NCBI GenBank assembly: GCA_016714815.1 | Contig: JADKBZ010000002.1 | Location: 372,001 to 436,000 of the forward strand | Origin: Holophagales bacterium | GTDB taxonomy: Bacteria > Acidobacteriota > Thermoanaerobaculia > UBA5066 | Direction: 5' to 3' | DNA: 64,000 nucleotides | In this document: positions 36,235 through 44,450 of the stretch, one piece after another | Position numbering within the stretch: position 1 is the first letter of the stretch | Layout of the letters: every line of letters starts with the position of its first letter | Notes under the pieces: model-generated | Told to the model about the DNA's origin: nothing | What the model saw: only the letters and a program-made list of their open reading frames with translations | Database searches by the model: none | Program-made: the position numbers and the translations under genes

Positions 36235-37206
36235 ATGACAGGCCACGCTCCAGAGCCCCGGCCCGGCGGATCCGTCCTCGTGACCGGTGGTGCAGGGTTC
36301 ATCGGCTCCCACCTCGCCGACGCCCTCCTCGCGCAAGGCTATCGCGTCGTCGTCCTCGACGACCTTTCGACGGGCGACCAGCGTCGCGTCCCTTCGGGGG
36401 TGCGCTTCGTGAAAGGGGACGTCCGGGCCCCGGGCCTCGACACGTTGCTCCTCGAAGAGAAGGTCGACACCGTCTTTCACCTCGCCGCCCAGGTCGACGT
36501 TCGGAAATCGGTCGAAGACCCCGTCTTCGACGCCGAGGTGAACGTCCTCGGGACGATCCGGGTCGCGCAGGCGTCCGCCCTCGCGGGCGTGGCCCAGGTC
36601 GTCTTCTCCTCGAGCGGAGGGGCGATCTACGGCAACCCCGTCGGCGAAAGGGCCGACGAGGAACACCCGCTCGACCCCTGTTCGCCCTACGGTGTCGCCA
36701 AGCTCGCGGGCGAGAAGTACCTCGCCGCGCTCGCTCCGGACGGGGGCTATCTCCTCACGGTCCTGCGCTACGCGAACGTCTACGGCCCGCGGCAGGACGG
36801 TCGCGGCGAAGCCGGCGTCATCGGCATCTGGATGAACCGCCTCCTTTCGGGGCAGGACGCCGTCGTGAACGGCGACGGCCTCCAGACCCGCGACTTCGTT
36901 CACGTCGCCGACGTCGTGGCGGCCAACCAGGCGGCCTTCCTCCATCGCGTCCCCGGGACCTTCAACGTCGGGACGGGAGTCGAGACGAGCGTGGGCGAGC
37001 TCTACGGCCTCGTCGCCAACGCCTGTGGAATCGACACCCCACCCCGCTTCGGCCCCGGCAAGCCCGGAGAGCAGCGCAGGAGCGTCCTCGATCCGTCGCG
37101 GGCGCGGATGGCGCTCGGTCTGGCCGAGGTCGTCCCGCTCGCCGAGGGGATGCGGGCCACCTCGGAGTGGTTCCGACTCCACAGAGCGCAGGAAGGACTC
37201 GGCTGA
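36235..37206 (+). CDS. NAD-dependent nucleotide-sugar epimerase/dehydratase
   Basis: Short-chain dehydrogenase of the extended type, 323 aa. The Rossmann motif VTGGAGFIGSH, the acidic NAD-ribose residue in VVLDDLSTGD, FHLAAQVDVRKSVEDP, and the catalytic Ser/Tyr/Lys (SSSGGAIYG, then YGVAK) are present. RYANVYGPRQDGRGEAGVIGIW and NGDGLQTRDFVHVADV resemble UDP-glucose/UDP-N-acetylglucosamine 4-epimerases (GalE/WbpP type). Exact substrate cannot be set from sequence; no sugar cluster surrounds it. Confidence 0.9.
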   Translation: MTGHAPEPRPGGSVLVTGGAGFIGSHLADALLAQGYRVVVLDDLSTGDQRRVPSGVRFVKGDVRAPGLDTLLLEEKVDTVFHLAAQVDVRKSVEDPVFDAEVNVLGTIRVAQASALAGVAQVVFSSSGGAIYGNPVGERADEEHPLDPCSPYGVAKLAGEKYLAALAPDGGYLLTVLRYANVYGPRQDGRGEAGVIGIWMNRLLSGQDAVVNGDGLQTRDFVHVADVVAANQAAFLHRVPGTFNVGTGVETSVGELYGLVANACGIDTPPRFGPGKPGEQRRSVLDPSRARMALGLAEVVPLAEGMRATSEWFRLHRAQEGLG

Positions 37207-37213
37207 CCCCTCG

Positions 37214-38467
37214 TCAGGCGGTTGCCGCCGGTGGGGGCGCCCCCCCCGCGGCGGCGGGAGTGCCGCGAGGTTTTCCCGTCCGCCGGATGACGACGACCGT
37301 CCGGTCATCCTCGGCCGGCCGGCCGGAGCTGAATTCGCGGACCGAGGCCAGGATCTTCTCGGCCGTCTCGCGCGACGTCCGCTTCCGGTAGTCGAGCAGG
37401 ATGCGCCGGACCCGGTCGAGACCGAACTCCCGGCCGCGGTGGTCGTGGGCCTCGACGATGCCGTCGGTGTAGAGGAGGAGGAGGTCTCCCGGCTCCAGCT
37501 TCACGGCTCGCCGGCCGTAGATGGCGTTCGGAGACGGGCCGAGGACCATCCCCGTCGACTCCATCTCGGAGAAGCTCCTCGTCCGGGCGTGGAGGTGAAG
37601 CGGCCCCGGGTGACCGGCGTTGACGTAGATGACCTCGCCGTTCGCCTCGATCTCGCCGTAGAAGAGCGACACGAACTTCGTCGCGAGCCGGCTCTTGTTG
37701 AGGATCCGGTTCAACCTCTCGATGGCCCTCGCGATCTTCAGGTCGCCGCCGATCCCCATCCGGAGGCCCACGTAGACGTCCCGGACGAGGAGCGCCGCGA
37801 GGAGGCCGTGCCCCGACGCGTCGGCGATCGCGGCGCCGAAGCCTTCGGGCCCGAGAGGGATGAAGTCGTAGAAGTCCCCTCCCACCGCCTCGGCCGGCTC
37901 GGAGATCGCCCAGACTTCGTAATCCCCGACCTCGGGAAACGAGCGCGGGAGGATCGACTGCTGGATCCGGCGGGCTTCCTCGAGAAGAGACTCGAGACGC
38001 TCGCTCCTCACCTTCGAATCGAGGACCGTGCGGATGATCCCGAGCGAAACGAGGAGGTCGTCGGCGGCGACGCGCGGGTGGACGTCGAACGAGAGGATGA
38101 AGGCGCCGTCGCCGAACGAGACCGCCGCGAAACGCGTGACGCCCAGGCGGGCTTCGAGCTCCCGGTCGACCGAGGGGTCCTTCAGGTCGGCGAGGACGAC
38201 CCCCTCGTCGAGAGCCCGGTGGATCGGCCCGTACGTCGTCGGGACGGTGAGGCCTTCCGGCATCTTCCTCGAGCGCCCGAAACCCCGCTTGAGGACGTAA
38301 TCGTTGTCGTCCCGGACGTAAAGGCGGCCGCCGATGATCCCGAGCTCGGAGCGAAAGTTCCCGACGACGGCTTCACCCACGGCGGCGACGGTGGAAACGA
38401 CATCGTCCCCTCCCTCGATGGCGGAGAGGGTCTTCTCGACGTTCTTGAGGAGTGATCTGTAGTCCAT
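37214..38467 (-). CDS. SpoIIE-type PP2C serine phosphatase with sensor domain (RsbU-like)
   Basis: The 417-aa protein has a GAF-like N-terminal sensor region (about 15-165), a linker helix (RLESLLEEARRIQQSILPRSFP), and a SpoIIE phosphatase domain (about 180-400). Metal-binding motifs are GGDFYDF, DASGHG and the C-terminal DDRTVVV; NAGHPGP and LLYTDGIVEA are family marks. Such enzymes dephosphorylate anti-anti-sigma factors in partner-switching control of stress sigma factors or other outputs. No anti-sigma gene is adjacent. The C-terminal tail is rich in Ala and Pro. Confidence 0.92.
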   Translation of the reverse strand: MDYRSLLKNVEKTLSAIEGGDDVVSTVAAVGEAVVGNFRSELGIIGGRLYVRDDNDYVLKRGFGRSRKMPEGLTVPTTYGPIHRALDEGVVLADLKDPSVDRELEARLGVTRFAAVSFGDGAFILSFDVHPRVAADDLLVSLGIIRTVLDSKVRSERLESLLEEARRIQQSILPRSFPEVGDYEVWAISEPAEAVGGDFYDFIPLGPEGFGAAIADASGHGLLAALLVRDVYVGLRMGIGGDLKIARAIERLNRILNKSRLATKFVSLFYGEIEANGEVIYVNAGHPGPLHLHARTRSFSEMESTGMVLGPSPNAIYGRRAVKLEPGDLLLLYTDGIVEAHDHRGREFGLDRVRRILLDYRKRTSRETAEKILASVREFSSGRPAEDDRTVVVIRRTGKPRGTPAAAGGAPPPAATA

Positions 38468-38519
38468 GGCCGAGCCGCTGACTATACGCCCGGCCCGGGT
38501 CCGCCGGCTCGAGGGCCCC

Positions 38520-40046
38520 TCAGCCCCAGCGGGCCAGCTCGGTCAGGATCCGGTCCTGCCAGGCGTGGCCCCGTCCCTCGGAACACCCGCCGTTGGCCAG
38601 GAGGACGAAGGCGTAGCGCTGGCCGCTGCGAGCCTCGATGTACCCGGCGAGCGTGACGACGCCTGCGATGTTCCCCGTCTTGGCGAAGACCTTTCCGCGC
38701 GTGTCGGCACCGAGCATTCGATGCCTGAGCGACCCGTCCATGCTGCCCGTCACCGCGAGCGTCGGCTCGTACTGCGGGAAGTACTTCCAGCGCGTCGCGA
38801 GAGCCTGGAGGAAGTCGAGGTATGCGGCGGCGCTCGAACGGTTCTCGCGGGAGCGGCCCGAGCCGTCGGCGATCCTGTATCGGGACGGGTCCAGCCCCAG
38901 CGACCGGAGGAACCCCTCGACTTCCGCGAGGCCTCCCTTCCAGCTGCCGCTCCCCCTCCTCTCGGCGCCGAGAGTCTTCAGGATCTGCTCGGCGAAAAAG
39001 GACTGGGACCTCTTGTTGCAGACGGCGAGCACGGGGAGGATCGGGGTCTCGTGGACGTAGAGGACCGGAAGCGGCTTCGCGGGAGCGGACGCCCGGCCGC
39101 GGACCTCGGGGAGCCCCCCTACGGCGATCCCGTCTTCACGGAGGGCCTTCGTAAAGGCCGACGCGAGATACAGGGGCGGATCGACGACGGTGACGTCTCC
39201 CGACCAGGTTCTCCGCGAACCGACGGCTCCGGTGGCGTACACCCGCGCGCTCCCCGCACGCCGGGAGACCCCCACGTTCGCGCCCCGCCCGCCGAGCGTC
39301 GCCACCTGGCCGACGACCGACATCAGGAACGGCTGCGCCGGGTAGAACCCGAGGCTGGCCCTCCCGCCGGGACGGACAGCGCCCGTAACCCGGACGAGAA
39401 CGACGTTGTCGTTGTACGAGAGAGCCGAGACGGGAGCCTGGTACCAGTTCTGCTCCTGGGCGGCCGGCCAGTGAGGGTGCGTCTTCTCGTCGTCGAAGAA
39501 GGACGTGTCCAGGAGAAGGCCGTCCCGGATCGACCGGATGCCACGCGCCGCCAGAGCGGCGGACCAGGGACGAAAGACGGCCCACGGATCATTCTCGTAA
39601 AGGCGCCCGGAGATCGCCGGATCGCCCCCTCCGTGGATGACGAGGCGGCCCGCCAGCGTCCCGTCGGCCAGGACCTCCCCGTCCTGAAGGAGAGACGTCC
39701 GGAACCTGTACCCCGGGCCGAGCCGGTCGAGAGCGGCCGAGGTCGTGAAGAGCTTCGTCGTCGATGCCAGGATCAGGTCGGCGTCGGCGTTCGTCGAGAG
39801 GATGGCGGGTTGCCCGATGGGGGCGATCGCCACGCCGATCTGCGAGCGATCGCGGATCGGCCCGCGGCGGGCGACCGCGGCGAGCCGTTCGGCCAGGGTC
39901 AGCTCCCGTACCGGCCGGACGGCCTTCGTCTTCCGGTTGGCCGCCGCCGTCTTCGTCGACGCGGCCGCGGCAGGGAGGCAGAACGCGGCCAGCGCCGCCA
40001 GAGCGGCCGCTGCGATCCCGAGTCGTCGCCCTTTCGACCCTTCCAT
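38520..40046 (-). CDS. dacB: PBP4-type D-alanyl-D-alanine carboxypeptidase
   Basis: Periplasmic penicillin-binding protein of the S13 family that trims or cleaves peptidoglycan peptides. From the chosen ATG (MEGSKGRRLG) it is 508 aa with a signal peptide ending near LPAAAAS. The SxxK motif is ASTTKL, with the nucleophile serine, and the third motif is KTG (FAKTGNI). The second motif, normally SxN, reads SQS in NKRSQSFFAEQ, a change at a catalytic position. ADGSGRSREN is also typical of the family. An earlier ATG 30 nt upstream exists but leaves almost no space for the divergent promoter. Confidence 0.9.
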   Translation of the reverse strand: MEGSKGRRLGIAAAALAALAAFCLPAAAASTKTAAANRKTKAVRPVRELTLAERLAAVARRGPIRDRSQIGVAIAPIGQPAILSTNADADLILASTTKLFTTSAALDRLGPGYRFRTSLLQDGEVLADGTLAGRLVIHGGGDPAISGRLYENDPWAVFRPWSAALAARGIRSIRDGLLLDTSFFDDEKTHPHWPAAQEQNWYQAPVSALSYNDNVVLVRVTGAVRPGGRASLGFYPAQPFLMSVVGQVATLGGRGANVGVSRRAGSARVYATGAVGSRRTWSGDVTVVDPPLYLASAFTKALREDGIAVGGLPEVRGRASAPAKPLPVLYVHETPILPVLAVCNKRSQSFFAEQILKTLGAERRGSGSWKGGLAEVEGFLRSLGLDPSRYRIADGSGRSRENRSSAAAYLDFLQALATRWKYFPQYEPTLAVTGSMDGSLRHRMLGADTRGKVFAKTGNIAGVVTLAGYIEARSGQRYAFVLLANGGCSEGRGHAWQDRILTELARWG

Positions 40047-40079
40047 CGTCACCGAAACGATTGTACGGGACGCCATCCG

Positions 40080-40085
40080 TAGAAT
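40080..40085 (+). promoter_or_regulatory. Leaderless-type -10 box of the helicase gene
   Basis: TAGAAT followed by GCAGC and then the GTG start; the box ends only 5 nt before the start codon. The downstream GCAG matches the bases after TATAAT at 1061 and at 17051 (minus). Confidence 0.4.
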
Positions 40086-40090
40086 GCAGC

Positions 40091-42637
40091 GTGCCGATCC
40101 GGGTCGACCTCGCCGCGAAGACCGTGACCCTCTCTCCGGGCGCCCTCCTCGCACCCGTCGCCCGCCGCATCGGGGACGGCCGTGGCGATTCGATGGAACG
40201 GCGCTGGATAGGCCAGGCCGTCCACCGCCGCGTCCTTTCGGAAGCGCTCGCGACGATTCCCGGGTACGCGGTCGAGAAGGCGGTCCGCCTCACGTTCCCC
40301 GTCGACGGGTTCACGGCGATCCTCGAAGGCCGCCTGGACGGCCGCTTCGAGGACGAGGACGGGACGCTCGTCGTCGACGAGGTGAAGTCGGTCCATTTCG
40401 CCGAGGAGCTGCCGCGCCTTCTCGGGTCGCCACGCCTCGACCGCTTCGCGCTCCAGCTCCAGTGGTACCTCCTCGCCGTCTCGAGGACCGAGGGACGAAC
40501 GGTCCGCGGGCGCCTCGTTCTGGCCGACATCGAAACGGGCGACACGCGGCTCGTGCCGGTGACGTGGGACGCGGCCGAGGTCGAGGCCGGCCTGGTCGCG
40601 AGGGTTCGGACCATCCTCGCGGAGTTCTTCGGCGAGCTCGCCCTCGCCGAAGCGAAAGCGGCCGAGGCGGATGACCTCGTCTTCCCGTTCGGGCGGTTCC
40701 GCCCGGGGCAGCGGGAGATGACGGCCGCCGTGGCGAGGGCCGTTCACGCCGGGGAGCAGCTCCTCGTAGAGGCCCCGACGGGAATCGGAAAGACCGCCGC
40801 CGCCCTCCTGCCGATGCTCGTCGAGGCGCTGCGGCAGGGGCGAAAGCTCTACGTCCTGACGTCGAAGACGACCCAGCAGGAGATCTTCCGCAAGACGCTG
40901 GAGGCGATCGCCTCCTCCTCCGCCCGTTCGGTCCGCCTCCGCGCCAAGGAGAGGATGTGCGCCAACGGCATCGTCCTCTGCCACGAGGACCACTGCGCCT
41001 ACGCGAAGGAGTACGCGTCCAAGCTCGAAGTGTCCGGCCTCGTCGACCGGCTCCTGGCGGCGACACCGCACCTCGAGCCCGACTTCATCTACGAGGAGTC
41101 GCGGGCCGAGGAAGTCTGCCCGTTCGAGGTCTCGCTCGAGCTGGCGGAGCGCGCCGACGTCGTCCTCGGCGACTACAACTACGCGTTCGACCCCGTCGTC
41201 GCCCTCTCGGGCCTGCGAGATCCCGCCTCGCTCGACGGGGCGCTCCTGCTCGTCGACGAGGTCCACAACCTCGTCGACCGGGGCCGGGCCATCTGGTCTC
41301 CGGAGATCTCCGAGGCCGAGGTGCGCCGCCTCTCGGAGGTGATCGGCACGACGAGCCCGAGGACCGCCTCCGCGGCGCAGGAGGCCGCCGCCGAGGTCCT
41401 CGCCCTGGTCCACGACGCGGCCTCGGGCCTGGGACCCTCCTCCGACCCGTGGAACCCCGCCACGGAGCTCGTGCCGCTCGATCTCGATCGGCTCGACGAC
41501 GTCCGGCTCTCGATGGAGTCCCTCCTCGTCCGCCACCTCGCGGACCTTCGGAACGGCGGCGAGCGCGTCCCGGACGACCCGGTCCTGGGCCTCTACTTCC
41601 TCTTCGCGGGGTTTCACGACGTGGCGCGCCGCGCCGCCCCGGGGGGCCGCCTCGCCGAAGCGTTCGACCTCATCGCCTCGCGCGGCCCCGGCGGCGCCCG
41701 GCTCGCCTTCCTCTGCAAGGACCCGTCGCGCCTCCTGGGCGAGACGTTCGACGGCGCCTTCGCGACCGTCGGCATGTCGGCGACGCTCAGCCCTCCCGAG
41801 TTCTACCGCGACCTCCTCGGTTTCGACCCCGACCGGACGTCGGTACTCCTCCTCCCTTCCCCGTTTCCGCGAGAGAACCGGGTCGTCGTCGTCGCTTCGA
41901 ACGTCGACACGACCTGGAAGGGACGGGCAGCCGCGATGCCCCGGATCGCCCGGCTCGTCGCCGAGATCGCCGAAGCCTGCCCCGGCAACGTCCTGGCTCT
42001 CTTCCCTTCCTATCGATTCGTCGACGACGCCAGGGCCCTCCTCCCTCCCCTTCCGGGCCACCGCGTCCTCCGGCCTTCGGACCGTTCCACGGAGCTGGAG
42101 AGGAACTCCGTCCTCGACGCGCTCCGGCAGGAAGGCTCCCGGATCCTCCTGATGGCCGTCTCCGGCGGACCCTTCGCCGAGGGGGTCGACTACCCCGGGG
42201 CGATGCTCCACGGCGTCGTCGTCGTCTCCCCCGCCCTCCCCCAGGTCCGCTTCGAGCAGGAGCGGATGCGGCTCTATTTCGAGGAGCGCTACGGCCGAGG
42301 CTTCGAGTACGCCTACGTCATCCCGGGGATGACGAGGGTCGTCCAGAGCGCGGGCCGCGTCATCCGGTCGGAGACCGACGTCGGCGTCATCGCCCTCGTC
42401 TGCCGCCGGTTCCTCCAGAACCCCTACCGGAAGTTCCTGCCGTCGCACTGGTACGACGAAAGCCCCGGCGAGCTCGCGTTCCCCGAGCCGGGAGAGCCGG
42501 TCCGCGCTTTCTTCGGGCGGGCCCTCGCGCCGCCGGCTCTGGCGGCCCCGGGCGCGCAGGCGGCGCCCGGGGGCGCGCCCGAAAAAGGAAAAGGCCCCGC
42601 GCGACGGCGGGGCCGGAAACTCTCGGGAGTCGCCTGA
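40091..42637 (+). CDS. RecB-like nuclease fused to XPD/DinG-family iron-sulfur helicase
   Basis: The 848-aa protein joins two DNA-processing parts. Residues 1-180 have the Cas4/AddB-type PD-(D/E)XK nuclease signs: GxxxH (GQAVH, 41-45), Asp83 in GRLDG, the DEVK motif with Glu97 and Lys99, and QxxxY (122-126). From about 195 follows a superfamily 2 helicase of the XPD/DinG kind: Walker A APTGIGKT (228-235), DEVH box (389-392), and four cysteines (290, 297, 302, 343) spaced as an XPD iron-sulfur cluster. Motif VI region is QSAGRVIRS. The tail is basic and disordered. It could unwind and cut branched or single-stranded DNA in repair. Confidence 0.9.
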   Translation: MPIRVDLAAKTVTLSPGALLAPVARRIGDGRGDSMERRWIGQAVHRRVLSEALATIPGYAVEKAVRLTFPVDGFTAILEGRLDGRFEDEDGTLVVDEVKSVHFAEELPRLLGSPRLDRFALQLQWYLLAVSRTEGRTVRGRLVLADIETGDTRLVPVTWDAAEVEAGLVARVRTILAEFFGELALAEAKAAEADDLVFPFGRFRPGQREMTAAVARAVHAGEQLLVEAPTGIGKTAAALLPMLVEALRQGRKLYVLTSKTTQQEIFRKTLEAIASSSARSVRLRAKERMCANGIVLCHEDHCAYAKEYASKLEVSGLVDRLLAATPHLEPDFIYEESRAEEVCPFEVSLELAERADVVLGDYNYAFDPVVALSGLRDPASLDGALLLVDEVHNLVDRGRAIWSPEISEAEVRRLSEVIGTTSPRTASAAQEAAAEVLALVHDAASGLGPSSDPWNPATELVPLDLDRLDDVRLSMESLLVRHLADLRNGGERVPDDPVLGLYFLFAGFHDVARRAAPGGRLAEAFDLIASRGPGGARLAFLCKDPSRLLGETFDGAFATVGMSATLSPPEFYRDLLGFDPDRTSVLLLPSPFPRENRVVVVASNVDTTWKGRAAAMPRIARLVAEIAEACPGNVLALFPSYRFVDDARALLPPLPGHRVLRPSDRSTELERNSVLDALRQEGSRILLMAVSGGPFAEGVDYPGAMLHGVVVVSPALPQVRFEQERMRLYFEERYGRGFEYAYVIPGMTRVVQSAGRVIRSETDVGVIALVCRRFLQNPYRKFLPSHWYDESPGELAFPEPGEPVRAFFGRALAPPALAAPGAQAAPGGAPEKGKGPARRRGRKLSGVA
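42582..42614 (-). terminator. Intrinsic terminator of the secreted-protein gene inside the helicase 3' end
   Basis: On the minus strand GGCCCCGC, a six-base loop and GCGGGGCC are followed by TTTTCCTTTTT. It lies 27 nt after the stop of the secreted-protein gene but is within the last codons of the convergent helicase gene, whose Lys/Gly/Arg-rich tail is encoded by it. Confidence 0.8.
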
Positions 42638-42640
42638 GGG

Positions 42641-44323
42641 TCAGCGAATGAGCGTGTTGTTGTTGACGATGAAGCGGCGGGTCCCCGCCGAGCGGTAGTT
42701 GCCGCGCCCGTCGATGACCTCGACGAGGAGGTCGTGCTCGGAGTTCGCGATCTTCGTCGTGTCGAGGTAGAAGCGCCAGCGGGCATTCCCCCGCTGAGGG
42801 TAGTTCGGGTACATCGCGGCGACGTCGGGGCTCGTGAGACCGTACTCGGCGTAGTCACGACCCGTCACGGCGTCGATCTGCGCGACACCGTCGATCAGGA
42901 CCCGGACGCGGATGACGCCGTCCAGGTCGAGAGCCCAGCCGAAGACCGGGAAGATGCCGCCGATGAACTCGTAGTTCGACGGGTCGTCCACGTAGCCGAG
43001 CGGCGACGGGTCGAGGTTCTGCGTGGCGCACTCGAGGTGGACCGGCAGCTCCTTGAGGAGGGTGACGTTGTCCTCCTTGTCGGCCGCCTTGATCTGGAGC
43101 ATGTGGTTCCCCTCCTTGATCCCCATGTCGGTCAGGAGGTATCCCACGTCGACGGCGAAGAAGTAGCCGGAATTGGCGGACTGCTGGAAGCCCGGGTAGA
43201 GGACGTTCACGTCGGGCCGGTAAAAGCCGTAGCAGTCGACGAGCGCGTTGTTCAGGTTGAACTCGCGCCGGCATCCGAGCGTCCCGAAGGCGCCGCGGGT
43301 GTCCTTGAGGACGACGCCGTCCATCTCGAGGAAGACGTGCGACACGCCGCCACGCTCGGCGTAGATGGACGTGTCGAGCGCCCAGCCGGAGACGAACATG
43401 ATGTAGCGGGTGTCCCGGATCTCGCCGCCCGACGGCCCGCCGGGAAGGCTCAGGCAGTTGCCGAACCACGTCGCCTGGAGGAGCGGATGCTCGACCTCGC
43501 CGAACGGCGGGAGGTTGGGCGCGTTGTTGAAGACCTGGAAGCGGCGGGTGGCCAGGAGCCCCTGCTGCCCCTGGTCGTCGGTCGCCTTGACGGTGAGCGT
43601 GTAGACGCCGTTCGTCAGGCGCGTCGAGTCGATGAAGATGACGAAGCCGGAGTCCGTCGCCCCGGGGACGTTCGGGTAGTAGGCGGCGACGTCGGGACGG
43701 TTCACGCCGAGAACGGCCTCGCGCTCGAGGCGGCCGTCGATGAAGACGTCGACGTGCTCGACACGGCGGTCGTCGAGCGCCCATCCGGCGACGGCGAGGA
43801 CGCCGTTGGCGTGGATGGAGGAATCCGGCAGCGGGACGTCGAGGACCCCGAACGGCGGCTGGTTGCGCGCGTTGTCGATCCGGACCGTGCGCGGGGCGAG
43901 GAAGTAGCAGCACCCCGTGACGTCGGTGACCCTCACGTAGAGCTTGTGCGTCCCGTTGGAGTAGTTCGCCGCGCGGAACGACATCTCGTAACCCGGCGCT
44001 CCGCCCGGCGTCCCCGCGTACTGCGGGAAAGCCTGCATGACGTCGGGCCGGGGCGTGTTGATGTTCGCCCCTCCGGCCGGCGTGACCCGGTTCGCCTCGT
44101 CCATGCCATCGACGTAGAGGTCGATGTTCGAGACGAGGTTCCCGTTCAACGCGAATCCGGCCACGCGGACATAACCCGAAACGAGCGCCCCTTCCGCCGG
44201 GGACTCGATCGTTCCGAGAGTCTGCGCGGGACACCCCTCGGTCGGGCACTCCGCGACCGCGGGCGCACCAAGCGTCAGGAGGACCGCTGCCGTTACCGGA
44301 AGGACCAGAGCTTTGAGCTTCAT
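42641..44323 (-). CDS. Secreted protein with four Ig-like repeats
   Basis: The 560-aa protein has a signal peptide (1-24, cut after PAVA). Four diverged beta-sandwich repeats of about 120 residues follow, each opening with a G-x-(I/V/L)-(E/D)-x-P strand and a V-x-G-(F/W)-A-L core: AGFALNG, AGWALDD, SGWALDT, FGWALDL. Each has a later block like RPDVxxxYPxxP (RPDVMQAFPQY, RPDVAAYYPNV, RPDVNVLYPGF, SPDVAAMYPNY). Several Cys residues suggest disulfides. The family is not named with certainty; the repeats resemble Big/Ig-like domains of cell-surface proteins. A consensus promoter and a GGAGG site suggest strong expression. Confidence 0.75.
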   Translation of the reverse strand: MKLKALVLPVTAAVLLTLGAPAVAECPTEGCPAQTLGTIESPAEGALVSGYVRVAGFALNGNLVSNIDLYVDGMDEANRVTPAGGANINTPRPDVMQAFPQYAGTPGGAPGYEMSFRAANYSNGTHKLYVRVTDVTGCCYFLAPRTVRIDNARNQPPFGVLDVPLPDSSIHANGVLAVAGWALDDRRVEHVDVFIDGRLEREAVLGVNRPDVAAYYPNVPGATDSGFVIFIDSTRLTNGVYTLTVKATDDQGQQGLLATRRFQVFNNAPNLPPFGEVEHPLLQATWFGNCLSLPGGPSGGEIRDTRYIMFVSGWALDTSIYAERGGVSHVFLEMDGVVLKDTRGAFGTLGCRREFNLNNALVDCYGFYRPDVNVLYPGFQQSANSGYFFAVDVGYLLTDMGIKEGNHMLQIKAADKEDNVTLLKELPVHLECATQNLDPSPLGYVDDPSNYEFIGGIFPVFGWALDLDGVIRVRVLIDGVAQIDAVTGRDYAEYGLTSPDVAAMYPNYPQRGNARWRFYLDTTKIANSEHDLLVEVIDGRGNYRSAGTRRFIVNNNTLIR

Positions 44324-44421
44324 CAGTCTTCCTCCCCAGGCTCAAGAGGTCTCAGGTTCGCGGTATCCGGCCGCTACGCGGAGAAGTCCGGGGACCGTGA
44401 CCGTTCGATCTTTTGAAGGAG

Positions 44422-44450
44422 ATTCTAAGATCGGCCCAAAGCCCTGTCAA
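44422..44450 (-). promoter_or_regulatory. Near-consensus sigma-70 promoter of the secreted-protein gene
   Basis: Minus-strand TTGACA (44445-44450), exact 17-nt spacer, TAGAAT (44422-44427). It is the best promoter in the window. It overlaps the last codons of the deacetylase gene and leaves a leader of about 90 nt with GGAGGAAG just before the ATG. The leader is long enough for a regulatory RNA, but I recognise no riboswitch. Confidence 0.8.
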
